DNA from: RYN-230 sp963851025
GTDB lineage: Bacteria > Actinomycetota > Actinomycetes > Streptosporangiales > Streptosporangiaceae
Direction of reading: 5' to 3'
Assembly: GCA_963851025.1 (NCBI GenBank)
Contig: CAWKOA010000030.1
Location: 124,001-188,000, forward strand
DNA: 64,000 bases
The translations under genes and the position numbers were made by a program. Under the pieces are notes generated by a model. That model was not told the origin of the DNA and searched no databases. It worked only from the letters and a program-made list of their open reading frames with translations. Positions 1-9,140 of this stretch are shown piece by piece. The stretch's first letter is position 1; each line of letters begins with the position of its first letter.

Positions 1-332
1 CCCAGCGACACCAATCGTCTGATCACGTTCGCGGGAGGCCCGGCCTAACGGCACACCCGTAACACCAGCCACGCAGGCCGCTGAGGGCAGGCGGCCCGGA
101 GGTCGGCGGACGCTCTGGGTCGTGGGGGCGACCATTCCCGTCCACGAACGTCCCGGCGGGCGAGCGGGCCGCCCGCCCGCGGGCGCCGGGGGCCGGGGCT
201 CTTGACATCCCGTGCGAGGGCGGGATGATGTGTGTCGATTTGGTTGATCTCGTTCAATCAGGACCAGAAAGTGTTTGATCTTGGTGTACCCGTGGTGACC
301 AGGATGAGCGCTGGCGCCGCGGGAGCACCGCC
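1..332. other. left-edge non-coding region
   Basis: I see no convincing gene here; the open frames are short and rich in Arg/Pro/Gly, as expected of shadow frames at high GC. Positions 225-300 are clearly AT-richer than the surroundings and precede the GH2 gene, so a promoter is likely there, but I cannot assign -35/-10 boxes with confidence. Positions 8-35 hold a partial copy of the repeat described at 39057-39116. Confidence 0.6.
8..35. repeat. degenerate copy of the palindrome arm found at 39092-39120
   Basis: ACACCAATCGT (8-18) and GATCACG (21-27) match the right arm of the perfect palindrome at 39057-39116, with two mismatches between them. GCGGG follows in both places after a short divergent stretch. 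A left arm, if it exists, would lie outside the window. Eighteen of 20 identical positions is unlikely by chance in such GC-rich DNA, so I read this as a second member of a dispersed repeat family. Confidence 0.55.
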
Positions 333-3300
333 ATGACCCAGGTGGAACCGGGCGAAACGAGGACGTTATGGGCGCCAACCAGGACAACCACGCCAGCCAA
401 TCAGCCGCTAGCCAGCCTCCCGCTAGCCAGCCGCCAGCCAGCCGCCAGCCGCCAGGCCAGCCAGCCCGCCGCCAGCCCGTCGCGGCGGCAGGTGCTGCGC
501 GGGGCGGGCGCCGGGCTGGGGGCCGCGGCCTTAGCCCCGGTTCTCGGTTTCGGCGCGCCGTCCGCCAGCGCCGCCGCCCGGGCCCGGCTGACCGCGCGGG
601 CGGCCCCGAGCCGGGTCACGGACTTCGGCCAGGGCTGGAAGTTCGCCCTGGTCAACCCCTACGGGATCACCGACCCGAGCGGTGCCTACGCGAACGCCCA
701 GGACTCCCGGCTTCGACGATTCCGGCTGGCGGCAGCTGGATGTCCCGCACGACTGGAGCATCGAGCTGGCCCCGGTGGACAACGCCAGCACGAGCAGCTC
801 CACCGGGTTCCTGCCCGGCGGCCTGGCCTGGTACCGCAAGCACTTCACGCTGCCGAAGTCGCTCGCGGGCCAGCGGATCTCGATCGAGTTCGACGGCGTG
901 TACCGGAACTCGAACGTGTACCTGAACGGCAAGCTGCTCGGCAACCACCCCTACGCCTACACCGGCTTCAGCTACGACCTGACCGGCCTGGTGCACACGG
1001 ACGGGGTCACCGAGGACGTGATCGCGGTCAGCTGCGCGGACCAGCAGCCGAGCAGCCGCTGGTACTCCGGCGACGGCATCTTCCGCAACGTCTACCTGGT
1101 CACCACCGGCCCCGTCCACGTCGCGCGGCACGGCACGTTCGTGACCACGCCGGGCCTGCCCGGCACGCTCAGCTCGGGCTTCGCGACCGTCCAGGTGGAC
1201 ACCGCAGGTCGCGAACGACGGGACCGCGGCGGCGCCGGTGCAGGTGGCGGTCACCCTCACCGGCCCGGACGGGAAGACCGCGGCCCACGGCACGGCGGCG
1301 GTCAGCGTCCCGGCCGGGCAGACCCAGGCCGCGACGGTCAGCCTCAAGGTGACCCACCCGGCGCTGTGGTCCACGAGCGACCCGCACCTGTACACCGCGC
1401 GGACCGACCTGTCCGCGGGCGGCGCCGCCGGCGGACAGCGTGAGCACGCCGTTCGGCATCCGGTACACCGCGTTCGACCCGGCCGCCGGGTTCTCGCTCA
1501 ACGGCCAGTACATGAAGATCCAGGGCGTGGACCTGCACGCCACCGAGGGCGCGGTCGGGTCGGCGGTGCGCTACGACGCGCTGGTCCGGCAGATGCGGCT
1601 GATGAAGAGCATGGGCGTGAACGCCCTGCGCACCGCGCACAACCCGCCCGCCCCGGAACTGATCGCGGTCTGCGAGCAGCTGGGCATCCTGATGATGGTC
1701 GAGGCGTTCGACTGCTGGCACACCGGGAAGCTGCCCTACGACTACCACCTGTACTTCGACCAGTGGGGCGACACCGACATCAAGGAGATGGTCAACGCCG
1801 CGAAGAACTCGCCCGCGGTGGTGCTGTGGTCGATCGGCAACGAGACCCCGGACACCGGATCGTCCGCGCGGCCCGGGCATCGCCCGGCAGCTGGTCGCGG
1901 ACATCAAGTCGATCGACACCACCCGGCCGGTGGTGATGGGCTCGGACAAGTACCGCAGCGTGCCCGCCACCGGGTCGCCCCAGGACCTGATCCTGGCCGA
2001 ACTGGACGGCCTCGGCGTCAACTACAACACGGCCATGTCCATGGACGGCCTGCACGCGAAGTACCCGGGCAAGTTCTTCTTCTGCTCCGAGATGGGCTCG
2101 GAGACCTCCACCCGCGGCGTGTACCAGGACCCGCAGCTGCTGAACACGGGGGAGAACTACACCCCGGGCAAGCGGGCCACCTCCTCCTACGACAACAACC
2201 TGGCGTCCTGGACGATGAGCGGCGAGTACGAGCTGAAGAAGGACCGGGACCGCAAGTTCTGGAACGGCGGCTTCCTGTGGTCCGGGCAGGACTACATCGG
2301 CGAGCCGACCCCCTACGACGTGTTCCCGGTCAAGGCGTCGTTCTTCGGCGCGATGGACACGGCCGGCTTCGCCAAGGACGCCTACTACCTGTTCCGGAGC
2401 CAGTGGACCACGGAACCGATGGTGCACATCGTGCCGATGGACTGGACCAGCCACCCGCCCGGCCAGCCTGTCTCCGTCTGGGTCTACGCGAACGTGGCCA
2501 CCGTCGAGCTTTTCCGCAACGGAACCTCGCTCGGGGTTAAATCCTTCGACCAGAAGGTGACCACCGACGGGCGCAAATACCTGGAGACCACCGAGCCCAC
2601 CGGCGACGACTACAACTATCCGTCCGGGAGCTATACCAGCCCCAACGGCAGCACGGGCAAGCTGCACCTGACCTGGGCGGTGCCGTTCGAGCCGGGCACC
2701 CTCACCGCCGTCGCCCGGGCGGGCGGCCGGGAGGTGGCCCGCGATGAGATCCGCACCGCCGGGCCGCCGCACGCGCTCACCCTCACCCCGGACCGGCGGG
2801 TCATCAGCGCCGACGGGACCTCGCTGGCCTTCCTGGCCGTGCAGGTCGCCGACTCCGATGGCGTCGTGGTGCCGGGGGCGAGCAACCTGATCCAGTTCGG
2901 GCTGTCCGGCCCCGCCGTGCTGGACGGGGTGGACAACGGCCAGCAGGAGAACGCGCAGAGCTACCGGCTGTCCTCGGTCCCGGCCTTCGGCGGCCGGGCG
3001 CTGGTGATCATCCGCTCGTCCGGCCAGCCGGGCGCGATCACGGTCACCGCGGCGTCGGCCGGGCTGGCGGGCGCCCGGGCCACGCTCACGGCGGTGCCGG
3101 CCCCGGCGGGCGGCGCGGCCGGCGCCCTGGCTGGCACCGCGGCCCGTTCCGCGCTCCCGGCCGGGCCCGCGGTCCTGCTGGCCCGCGCGGCCTCCGCGGG
3201 GAGCGGCGGGGCCACGGCCGACGCCAGCTACTCGGGTTCGCCGGCCACGATCCCGGCGGCCATGCTCGACGGCGACCCCACGACCGGCTGGTCGAACTAC

Positions 3301-3666
3301 TACGACAAGGCGGCCACCGCGAACCTGCGCGCGGTGAGCGTGTCCAACGCGGCCGACTGGGTGTCGGTCTCCTGGCCGTCCCCGCAGTCCTTCGACTCGG
3401 TCCAGGCCTCGTTCACGATCAGCGCCACGCTGGCCCAGCCCGCCGCGATCACCGTGTCGTACTGGGACGGGACGCGTTTCGTCCCGGTGCGGAACCTGGC
3501 CATCACCCGGGCCACGGCCTCGGACCAGCCGACCACGCTCACCTTCGACGCGGTCCGCAGCAGCCAGGTCAGGCTGGACATGACCAGCGCGGCCCCGGGC
3601 ACTGGCGCCGGGTTCCTGCAGATCGTGACCCTGGCGGTGCTCAGCGGCGGGACCGCGGTCGGCTGA
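333..3666 (+). CDS. secreted glycoside hydrolase family 2 (beta-galactosidase-like), frameshifted
   Basis: This is an exported GH2 glycosidase, probably releasing beta-linked sugars outside the cell. The N-terminus carries a Ser/Pro/Gln/Ala-rich leader and a twin-arginine signal (SRRQVLRG followed by an Ala/Gly-rich segment). Next come the sugar-binding/jelly-roll domain (about 680-1200), the Ig-like domain (1210-1430) and the TIM barrel (1440-2420). The barrel has the acid/base Glu in WSIGNET, a candidate nucleophile in CSEMGSE, and SGQDYIGEPTPYD. Then follow a DUF4982-like domain, an Ig-like domain and a C-terminal F5/8 (discoidin)-like domain (about 3215-3660). The reading frame changes near 700, 1207, 1432 and 1872, each consistent with one extra base, and the protein is conserved on both sides of each break. 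I therefore treat it as one gene broken by likely sequence errors. The start at 333 is the in-frame ATG before the Tat signal. Exact substrate is unknown. Confidence 0.85.
408..481 (+). repeat. CCAGC/CGCCAG microrepeat in the GH2 leader
   Basis: Short repeats of CCAGC-type units encode the Ala-Ser-Gln-Pro-rich segment in front of the Tat signal. Low-complexity leaders like this vary in length between strains and do not affect the enzyme domains. Confidence 0.5.
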
Positions 3667-3671
3667 GCCGG

Positions 3672-3713
3672 GCCCGGCGGGGCGGGGCCCGCGCGGGCCC
3701 CGCCCCGCCGGGC
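3672..3713 (+). terminator. 42-bp perfect palindrome after the GH2 gene
   Basis: The sequence from 3672 to 3713 is its own reverse complement (centre between 3692 and 3693) and begins six bases after the GH2 stop codon. It can form a very stable G/C hairpin without a U-tract, the usual look of intrinsic terminators in high-GC actinomycetes. Confidence 0.65.
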
Positions 3714-3761
3714 GCCCGCGCGGGCCCTGGCCTCCAGCCCAGCGCGGAGTAACGTGATGTC

Positions 3762-4688
3762 ATGGATGGTGCTGTGGTTGGCAGTGAGTACGCGGCGCAC
3801 CTGACCGACACCGACCTCACGCTGCTGGCGTCGGCGGCCGGGGCCCCGGCCCCGGGCGGCCCGCCCGGCGCGGTCCCCGTCCTCCCGGCGGACGCGGACG
3901 CCGGCTGGCTGCGCCGCGACCCCGCCGCCATCCCTGAGCTGCTCGGCGACCCGCGCGTGTTCGACGCGGTCTTCGGCTGGGCGGACCCCGGCGCGCCGCC
4001 CCGGCCGGGCCAGGCCGTCCCGGTGTCACCGTTCCTCACGTTCGCGGTCGCGGTGCACCGGTCCGCCACCGAGCTGCAGTCCATGGGGCACGTCGCCGAG
4101 CGGACCGGGCCCCGGCAGCGGATCCCGCTGTTCGACGCGCCCGCGCTGCGCGAATTCCTCGGCTCTCCCGAGCGCAAGCTGTTCCTGGCCGAGCTGCTGG
4201 CCTCGTTCACCCGGGTGGCCAGCGGCCGCTACCGGGTCCGCGGCGGCGGCCGGACCCGGACCCGGCGGTTCAGCGAGCTGGACCCGGTCCGGCTGGCCGG
4301 GCTGCTGGACGGGGTGCCCGACGCCGAGCGGCCCGGGGTGTACCGCCGGCTGGGTGACGTGTCCCTGTTCCTGGCCGGGGTCTTCCCGGACTACGCCACC
4401 CTGTACGGGGTCGGGCCGTCCAGCGTCGCGCGGCTGCTCCGTGCGGCCCAGGTGCCGGCCGCCGAGCAGGAGCGGCTGGCCACGGTCCCTGCCATCGAGC
4501 TGCTCGAGCAGCTCGGCGCCCGCTGGTACCGGGCCGCCCATCACCTGGCGCCGGTGCGCACCGCGCGGCTGGACGTCGTGGCGGACGTGGCGGGCCGCTT
4601 CCAGCAGGCCCGGCGGGTGCTGAACCACATCGCCGACCGGTACCTGTTCGCGACCGACCATCCGTGGTTCGCGCCGCCCGCGCCCTGA
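3762..4688 (+). CDS. conserved hypothetical protein, 308 aa
   Basis: I do not recognise a characterised family. The protein appears soluble, with no signal peptide or membrane segment, and is mostly helical. It has a Pro/Ala/Gly-rich N-terminal third followed by a compact domain with conserved-looking blocks (LYGVGPSSVARLLR, YRAAHHLAP, RRVLNHIADRYL). The ending HIADRYLFATDHPWF resembles conserved hypothetical proteins I associate with actinobacteria, but I cannot attach a function. It stands alone between the GH2 terminator and the copD-like gene, on the same strand, with about 100 bp on either side. The start at 3762 is the first ATG and coding potential is high throughout. Confidence 0.75.
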   Translation: MDGAVVGSEYAAHLTDTDLTLLASAAGAPAPGGPPGAVPVLPADADAGWLRRDPAAIPELLGDPRVFDAVFGWADPGAPPRPGQAVPVSPFLTFAVAVHRSATELQSMGHVAERTGPRQRIPLFDAPALREFLGSPERKLFLAELLASFTRVASGRYRVRGGGRTRTRRFSELDPVRLAGLLDGVPDAERPGVYRRLGDVSLFLAGVFPDYATLYGVGPSSVARLLRAAQVPAAEQERLATVPAIELLEQLGARWYRAAHHLAPVRTARLDVVADVAGRFQQARRVLNHIADRYLFATDHPWFAPPAP

Positions 4689-4793
4689 CCCGGGTCCTTG
4701 CCCGCTGATCACGCCGGGCCCGCGGGGTGCCATGATGTGGCGCGTGCCCCGTAACGCCGTGTCCCCGACGCCCGCGGCCCGGGCCGCCTGACC

Positions 4794-5741
4794 GTGGCCG
4801 CCATCACCGCCGCCTGCCTCATCGCCGTGCTGCGCTGGCTCATGCTCGCCGGGCTGGCGGGTGCCCTGGGCGGCCTGGCCGGCCGGGGACTGGCCCGCCA
4901 GTACAAGGGGACCGCCCCCGCGCCGCTGCCGCCGCCGTGGGCGCTCCGCTCCTCGCTGCTGGGCCTGGCCGCGACGGCCGGGCTGACCATCGTGATCTTC
5001 AGCCTCCGCGCGCTGCTGACCCTCCCGGCCCACCCGGCTGTGGCGTCGCTGCTGACCACCGGCCAGGGCTGGCTCACGGGCATCGAGTGCGCCGGGTTCG
5101 CGCTGGCGGCGGTGGCCCTGCGGCTGCGCCAGCCGGGGCTGAGCGTGCTGCCGCTGCTCGGGGTGGTCCTCGCCGAGGCGATCCGGGCGCACCCGGAGGG
5201 CATCGTCCCGGTCGGCGGCGCCCTGCTCAGCCTGGTGCACGTGCTGCCCGCGCTGATGTGGGCCGGGATGCTGGTCTACACGCTGCGCGCCGCGCTCGCG
5301 TGGCGGCACGATCCGCCGGCCATGCGGGGGCTGGTCCGGCTGTACGCCAACGCGGCGGTGTGGCTGTTCGCCGTGGTCGTGCTCACCGGCGTGGTCACCG
5401 CGCTGGTCCTGGTCCCGCTGGGCTCGCTGCTGAGCACCGGCTACGGGATCATGGTGATCATCAAGGCGGTGCTCGTCGCGGCCGTGGCCGCGGCGGCGAT
5501 CGCCGGCCGCGCCTGGCTCGGGAGAGTGCCGCCGTCGCCGGCCGTGGGTAGCGGGCCGGGGCCTGCCGTGAGCGGAGGGCCAGCCCGGGCGACCAGGCTG
5601 GAGTGTTACGGGCTGGCCGCGGTGCTGGCTGCCACGGCCGTGCTCACGGTGCTGACGCCGCCCGCGGCCCCGGCCCGGGCGGCGGGCCCGGCGCGGGCCG
5701 CGCACGCGGCGGCGGGAAGCGCCCGGCACCGGCCAGGCTAG
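4794..5741 (+). CDS. CopD-like integral membrane protein
   Basis: This 315-aa protein has about eight hydrophobic segments and resembles the CopD/PcoD domain of copper-resistance and copper-import proteins. The recognisable core is HVLPALMWAGMLVYTLR, then a helix VLTGVVTALVLV and SLLSTGYGIMVIIKAVLVA, typical of that family's C-terminal half. It would sit in the cytoplasmic membrane and may move copper or serve another small-molecule role. No CopC-like periplasmic partner is adjacent. The start is a GTG at 4794. The tail after residue 240 is Ala/Pro/Gly-rich and probably disordered. It converges with the VWA gene, leaving only 17 bp between the stops. Confidence 0.7.
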   Translation: MAAITAACLIAVLRWLMLAGLAGALGGLAGRGLARQYKGTAPAPLPPPWALRSSLLGLAATAGLTIVIFSLRALLTLPAHPAVASLLTTGQGWLTGIECAGFALAAVALRLRQPGLSVLPLLGVVLAEAIRAHPEGIVPVGGALLSLVHVLPALMWAGMLVYTLRAALAWRHDPPAMRGLVRLYANAAVWLFAVVVLTGVVTALVLVPLGSLLSTGYGIMVIIKAVLVAAVAAAAIAGRAWLGRVPPSPAVGSGPGPAVSGGPARATRLECYGLAAVLAATAVLTVLTPPAAPARAAGPARAAHAAAGSARHRPG

Positions 5742-5758
5742 GCCGGGTGGCCAGCGGG

Positions 5759-6982
5759 TCAGGCGGCCGCCGACGGCACCCGGATGGCCCGCGCCCACTG
5801 CGGCCCGTCCGGCGCGTCGTCGCCGAGCAGGGCCACCACCACCCGGGTGCCCCGCGGCGGCCGGTCCGGCCACGGGGTGAACCCGTCGGTCAGCACGACG
5901 GTCACGGCTGGCCGGGGCCGCAGCGCCGCGGCGGCGTCGATCCCGGCGCCCATGTCGGTCCCGCCGCCGCCGACCAGTTCCACCTGCCGGGCCGACGTGA
6001 CCCGGCGGACCGGGCCCACCGCGGTGTCGCAGGCCAGCACGCGGACCTGCCGGGCCATGCCCAGCGACCGCAGCAGCCCCTCCACCTCGGCCAGCGCCGC
6101 GGCGAGCAGGTCCTCGGTCATGCTGCCGGAGGTGTCGCAGACCACCGCGACCTCGGGCACCGGCCGCCGCAGCGCGGGCAGCACGACCGCGCCGGCCACC
6201 GAGGCGCGGCGAGAGGGCCGCCGGTAGGAGTAGTCCACCGCCCCGGCTGCGTCGGCCACGGCCCGGCGCAGTTCCGCGGCCAGCACCCGCCGCCAGTCCA
6301 CCGCGGGCTGCAGGGTCTGCTCCGCCCAGCGCAGCAGGCCGGCGGGCACGTTCCCGGCCTCCCGCGCGTGCCGGAGGCAGTCCTGGGCCACCTGCCGGGA
6401 CAGCAGCCGGGCCTGCCAGGCCGACAGGCCCGGCGGCCCGGCGGCGTCCCAGTCCCGCCCCCAGCCGTCCGCACCGCTGCCGCAGTCCAGATCCCAGCCC
6501 TCGGCCACGGAGTCGCCGCCGCCTGGCCCGGCCGCGGTGTCCCCGCCGTCGCGGCCCGCCGCGAAGTACTGCTCGGCGAGCAGGCCATCCGCGGCGCCCA
6601 GGTGGCCGGGCAGTACCGGCCGGCCCGGCAGCACCAGCCCGGCCGGGACCAGGTCATCGTTGATCTCCGCGTCCGCGCCGCGGACCCAGGCCGGGGCGTC
6701 GTCCGGGGTGATCCCCGCCGCCTGGGCCCGCTCCCCGTGCGCCCGCAGCAGGTGGGACACGTGGTGCACGAGCACGCTGCCCAGCTCGGCCGGGGTCCAG
6801 GCCGCGGCGAGCTCCGGGTCGGCGTGCAGCCGCCACCCCTCGTCCACCGCCACCGTGCCGATCCCGGGCTTGGCCAGCACCTGCGCCCCGAACAGCCCGC
6901 TGGCCAGGTAGGGGAAGTGTGAGGCGGCCCAGAGCCGGCCGGCCGCCAGGCCCGGCACCTCACCCCCGCCGCGGCTGGTCAT
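5759..6982 (-). CDS. metallopeptidase-like / VWA domain protein (DUF2201 type), partner of MoxR
   Basis: This 407-aa protein has an N-terminal putative metallopeptidase domain (about residues 15-230) and a C-terminal VWA-like domain (about 275-400). The VWA part carries the MIDAS pattern D-T-S-G-S (VVCDTSGSM), plus GGGGTDMGAG and VVLTDGF. The peptidase motif is altered: H73-H74-x-x-H77 stands where HExxH is expected, so the catalytic Glu is replaced by His and proteolysis is doubtful. Its start codon overlaps the stop of the MoxR gene (ATGA), so the two are translationally coupled. MoxR ATPases and VWA proteins are known to work as pairs (RavA-ViaA, YehL-YehP) that remodel or assemble client proteins. 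The client here may be one of the upstream paralogues; that is inference. Confidence 0.85.
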   Translation of the reverse strand: MTSRGGGEVPGLAAGRLWAASHFPYLASGLFGAQVLAKPGIGTVAVDEGWRLHADPELAAAWTPAELGSVLVHHVSHLLRAHGERAQAAGITPDDAPAWVRGADAEINDDLVPAGLVLPGRPVLPGHLGAADGLLAEQYFAAGRDGGDTAAGPGGGDSVAEGWDLDCGSGADGWGRDWDAAGPPGLSAWQARLLSRQVAQDCLRHAREAGNVPAGLLRWAEQTLQPAVDWRRVLAAELRRAVADAAGAVDYSYRRPSRRASVAGAVVLPALRRPVPEVAVVCDTSGSMTEDLLAAALAEVEGLLRSLGMARQVRVLACDTAVGPVRRVTSARQVELVGGGGTDMGAGIDAAAALRPRPAVTVVLTDGFTPWPDRPPRGTRVVVALLGDDAPDGPQWARAIRVPSAAA

Positions 6983-8112
6983 CCGCGCAGCAGCCCCGCG
7001 TCCCGCAGCACGGGCGCGAACAGCTGGAGTTCCGCGGGGGGTGCGGCGCCCTCAGGGCGGCACCGGGCCAGCGTGCGGGCGGCCACCGCCGCGACATCCG
7101 GCGCGGTTTCCGCGGCCCGGCCGAGCACCTGCCACCCGGCGGCCCAGCGCTGCGGGGTGGGGTTGGCGGCCACCACGGCGGCGACCGCCGCCACGGCCGC
7201 GTAGGCCCGGTCGCCGCGGGAGGGGAGCAGGAACCCGGCCGGGTCCGCGAGGACCGCCTCCGGGTCGGGCAGGTCCATCTCGGCCACCCAGGCCAGGAAC
7301 TCCACCCCGGCCCCCTCACCCACGGAGCCCCGGACCAGAGCGGACCTCGACTCCTCGGTCGACCCGGCGGCACCGCTGGCGGCCCAGAGCCGGGCGGCCA
7401 TCTCCCAGGTCCGCGGGCTGGGCCAGCCCCGCCCGGCCGCGTCCGCGTCGGACGGCGGTGCGCAGGCCAGAGCCGGGCGGACGTGCAGGAACGCGGCCAC
7501 CAGGGCCAGCGCCAGGCCGAGTTCGGCGCCCCAGTCGTCCGGCAGCTGCGGGACCTGGGGTGCGGCCCAGCCGCCGGCCAGCCCGTCGGCCACCGCCCGC
7601 GGGTCCACCTCCCACGACAGGTGGCAGAGCCGGTTGGCCAGCGGCGCGGACAGGTCCCAGCCGTCGGCCGCCTGCTCGGGCGGGTTGGCCGCCGCCACCA
7701 CCGCTACCTCGGGAGGCAGTTCCAGGTCGCCGACCACGCGCTCCAGCACCACCCGCAGCAGTGCCGCCTGCACGGCCGGCGGCGCGGTGGACAGCTCGTC
7801 GAGGAACAGCAGGCCCCGCCCGGCCTCAGCCAGGCGGCGGGCCCACGCCGGGGGCGCGAACCGCACGCCGTCCCCGACGACGACCGGCAGCCCGGCGAAG
7901 TCCGAGGGCTCGCGGATGGAGGCGATCACGGTCTCGCACGGCCAGCCCAGGGCGTCGGCCATGGCCCGGATGACCGATGTCTTGCCGGTCCCCGGGGCGC
8001 CCCACAGCAGCACCGGGACTCGCGCGGCGACCGCCACGCCCAGCGCGCCGACCGCGGCGGCCTGGCGCTCGCTGCCTCGGCCTTCGGCCCGCCGCCGCCC
8101 ATCGTTAGCCAT
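6979..8112 (-). CDS. MoxR-type AAA+ ATPase
   Basis: This 377-aa cytosolic ATPase has Walker A GAPGTGKT (residues 38-45), Walker B LLFLDE (101-106), sensor-1 AAANPPE and a downstream helical lid. It is shaped like the single-domain MoxR family, which couples ATP hydrolysis to remodelling of partner proteins. The ATG at 8112 is preceded by GGGAG. It follows the unknown gene by 20 bp and overlaps the VWA gene by 4 bp, placing it sixth in the seven-gene minus-strand run. Walker residues are all intact, so it should be active. Confidence 0.9.
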   Translation of the reverse strand: MANDGRRRAEGRGSERQAAAVGALGVAVAARVPVLLWGAPGTGKTSVIRAMADALGWPCETVIASIREPSDFAGLPVVVGDGVRFAPPAWARRLAEAGRGLLFLDELSTAPPAVQAALLRVVLERVVGDLELPPEVAVVAAANPPEQAADGWDLSAPLANRLCHLSWEVDPRAVADGLAGGWAAPQVPQLPDDWGAELGLALALVAAFLHVRPALACAPPSDADAAGRGWPSPRTWEMAARLWAASGAAGSTEESRSALVRGSVGEGAGVEFLAWVAEMDLPDPEAVLADPAGFLLPSRGDRAYAAVAAVAAVVAANPTPQRWAAGWQVLGRAAETAPDVAAVAARTLARCRPEGAAPPAELQLFAPVLRDAGLLRG

Positions 8113-8132
8113 CTGCGCTCCCAGCGCTCGAT

Positions 8133-9140
8133 TCAGCCTGCCCCGCCCGCCCTTGACCAGTGTTCACCGTCCGGCCGGATGGTCAGGACGGCGGGTTCTG
8201 CCCCCGGCGCCGGCAGCCCGAGCACGCGCACCTGCGGCCAGCTCACTTCCAGCACGTCCACGACCAGATGGCCGTCCACGACGGGGAAACCCGGCGCCCA
8301 GACCCGGGCCAGCCAGGCGAGCGGGAGCGCCGCGCGCAGCCCGGGCCCGTCCCGCTCGACGCGGCCCCAGCCCGGGCCCTCGTGCAGGGTGGCCCGGACC
8401 GCGTCGGGATCGACGCCCAGCCATGGCCCGGCCGCGGGGGCCAGCCGCCCGGTCAGCGCCGCGGTCAGGGCTGGCCCGGCGCGGGCCCGCTCGGTGCTGG
8501 CCCGCCCGCCCTCCGACCAGGCCGATGCCACCTGGGCGGACAGGCGCTGCTGGAAGTCACGGCCCAGGGCGAACAGGGACAGCAATTCCGCCCGCCGGGC
8601 CCGGGCCCGTTCCTGCTCGGGGGACAGCCGCCGTGCTGGCCTGCCCCGCCAGGGCCGCGCGCCCGGCCGCGGGCCACCCCGCAGCGACCCCGGTACCGGG
8701 ACCGCGTAGGCCCTCGGCCCTCTTCCCGGCAGCGCGGCTCCGGGCGGGCCCGGGGCCGCGCCCGGCCCGCCCGGGCCGCCTGGCCCTCCGCCGGGCGGGC
8801 CGGGCGACGGTCCGGGCCTCATCGGCACCGACCGGGCGGGCGGCCCGAACGCGGTGCGCAGCTCATCCACGAGCTCCGGGGTCACCGCGAGCTCGTCGGC
8901 GGGGGACCGGGGGCCCAGGGCCAGCACATCCAGGTCGTCGGCGTGCGCCCCCCAGGCCTCCAGCACCGCCACGCACTCGGCCTGATCGCCGCCCAGCGCG
9001 GCGAGCACCAGCTCGCCCTCGGTGTCGTCATGGTCCGCGGCGTCCAGCCAGCCGCCGGCCCAGCGCAGCACGTGCTCCCCGGCGCCGCACCGGATCCGGG
9101 CCTCGGCCGGCGGGAACGCGGCCCACCACGAGGGCGTCAC
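8133..9140 (-). CDS. unknown protein of the MoxR/VWA operon, 335 aa
   Basis: I recognise no family. The N-terminal 110 residues are acidic and look globular (WWAAFPPAEARIRC, HDDTEGELVLAALGGDQAE). A long Pro/Gly-rich linker follows (about 115-170), and then a C-terminal region with alternating hydrophobic residues (FPVVDGHLVVDVLEVSWPQVRVLG). It starts with a GTG at 9140 whose GTGA overlaps the stop of paralogue A, and it ends 20 bp before moxR. Its place between the paralogues and the ATPase suggests an adaptor or client, but this is only positional inference. Confidence 0.75.
   Translation of the reverse strand: MTPSWWAAFPPAEARIRCGAGEHVLRWAGGWLDAADHDDTEGELVLAALGGDQAECVAVLEAWGAHADDLDVLALGPRSPADELAVTPELVDELRTAFGPPARSVPMRPGPSPGPPGGGPGGPGGPGAAPGPPGAALPGRGPRAYAVPVPGSLRGGPRPGARPWRGRPARRLSPEQERARARRAELLSLFALGRDFQQRLSAQVASAWSEGGRASTERARAGPALTAALTGRLAPAAGPWLGVDPDAVRATLHEGPGWGRVERDGPGLRAALPLAWLARVWAPGFPVVDGHLVVDVLEVSWPQVRVLGLPAPGAEPAVLTIRPDGEHWSRAGGAG

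Noticed and set aside
23..257. Open frames of 61-70 aa on the minus strand at the left edge
   Set aside because: Arg/Pro/Gly-rich composition, no ribosome binding site and overlap in two frames: typical shadow frames of high-GC DNA.
408..481. CRISPR-like or direct repeat array
   Set aside because: The units are short, irregular, in frame and code for an Ala/Ser/Gln/Pro leader; there are no spacers.
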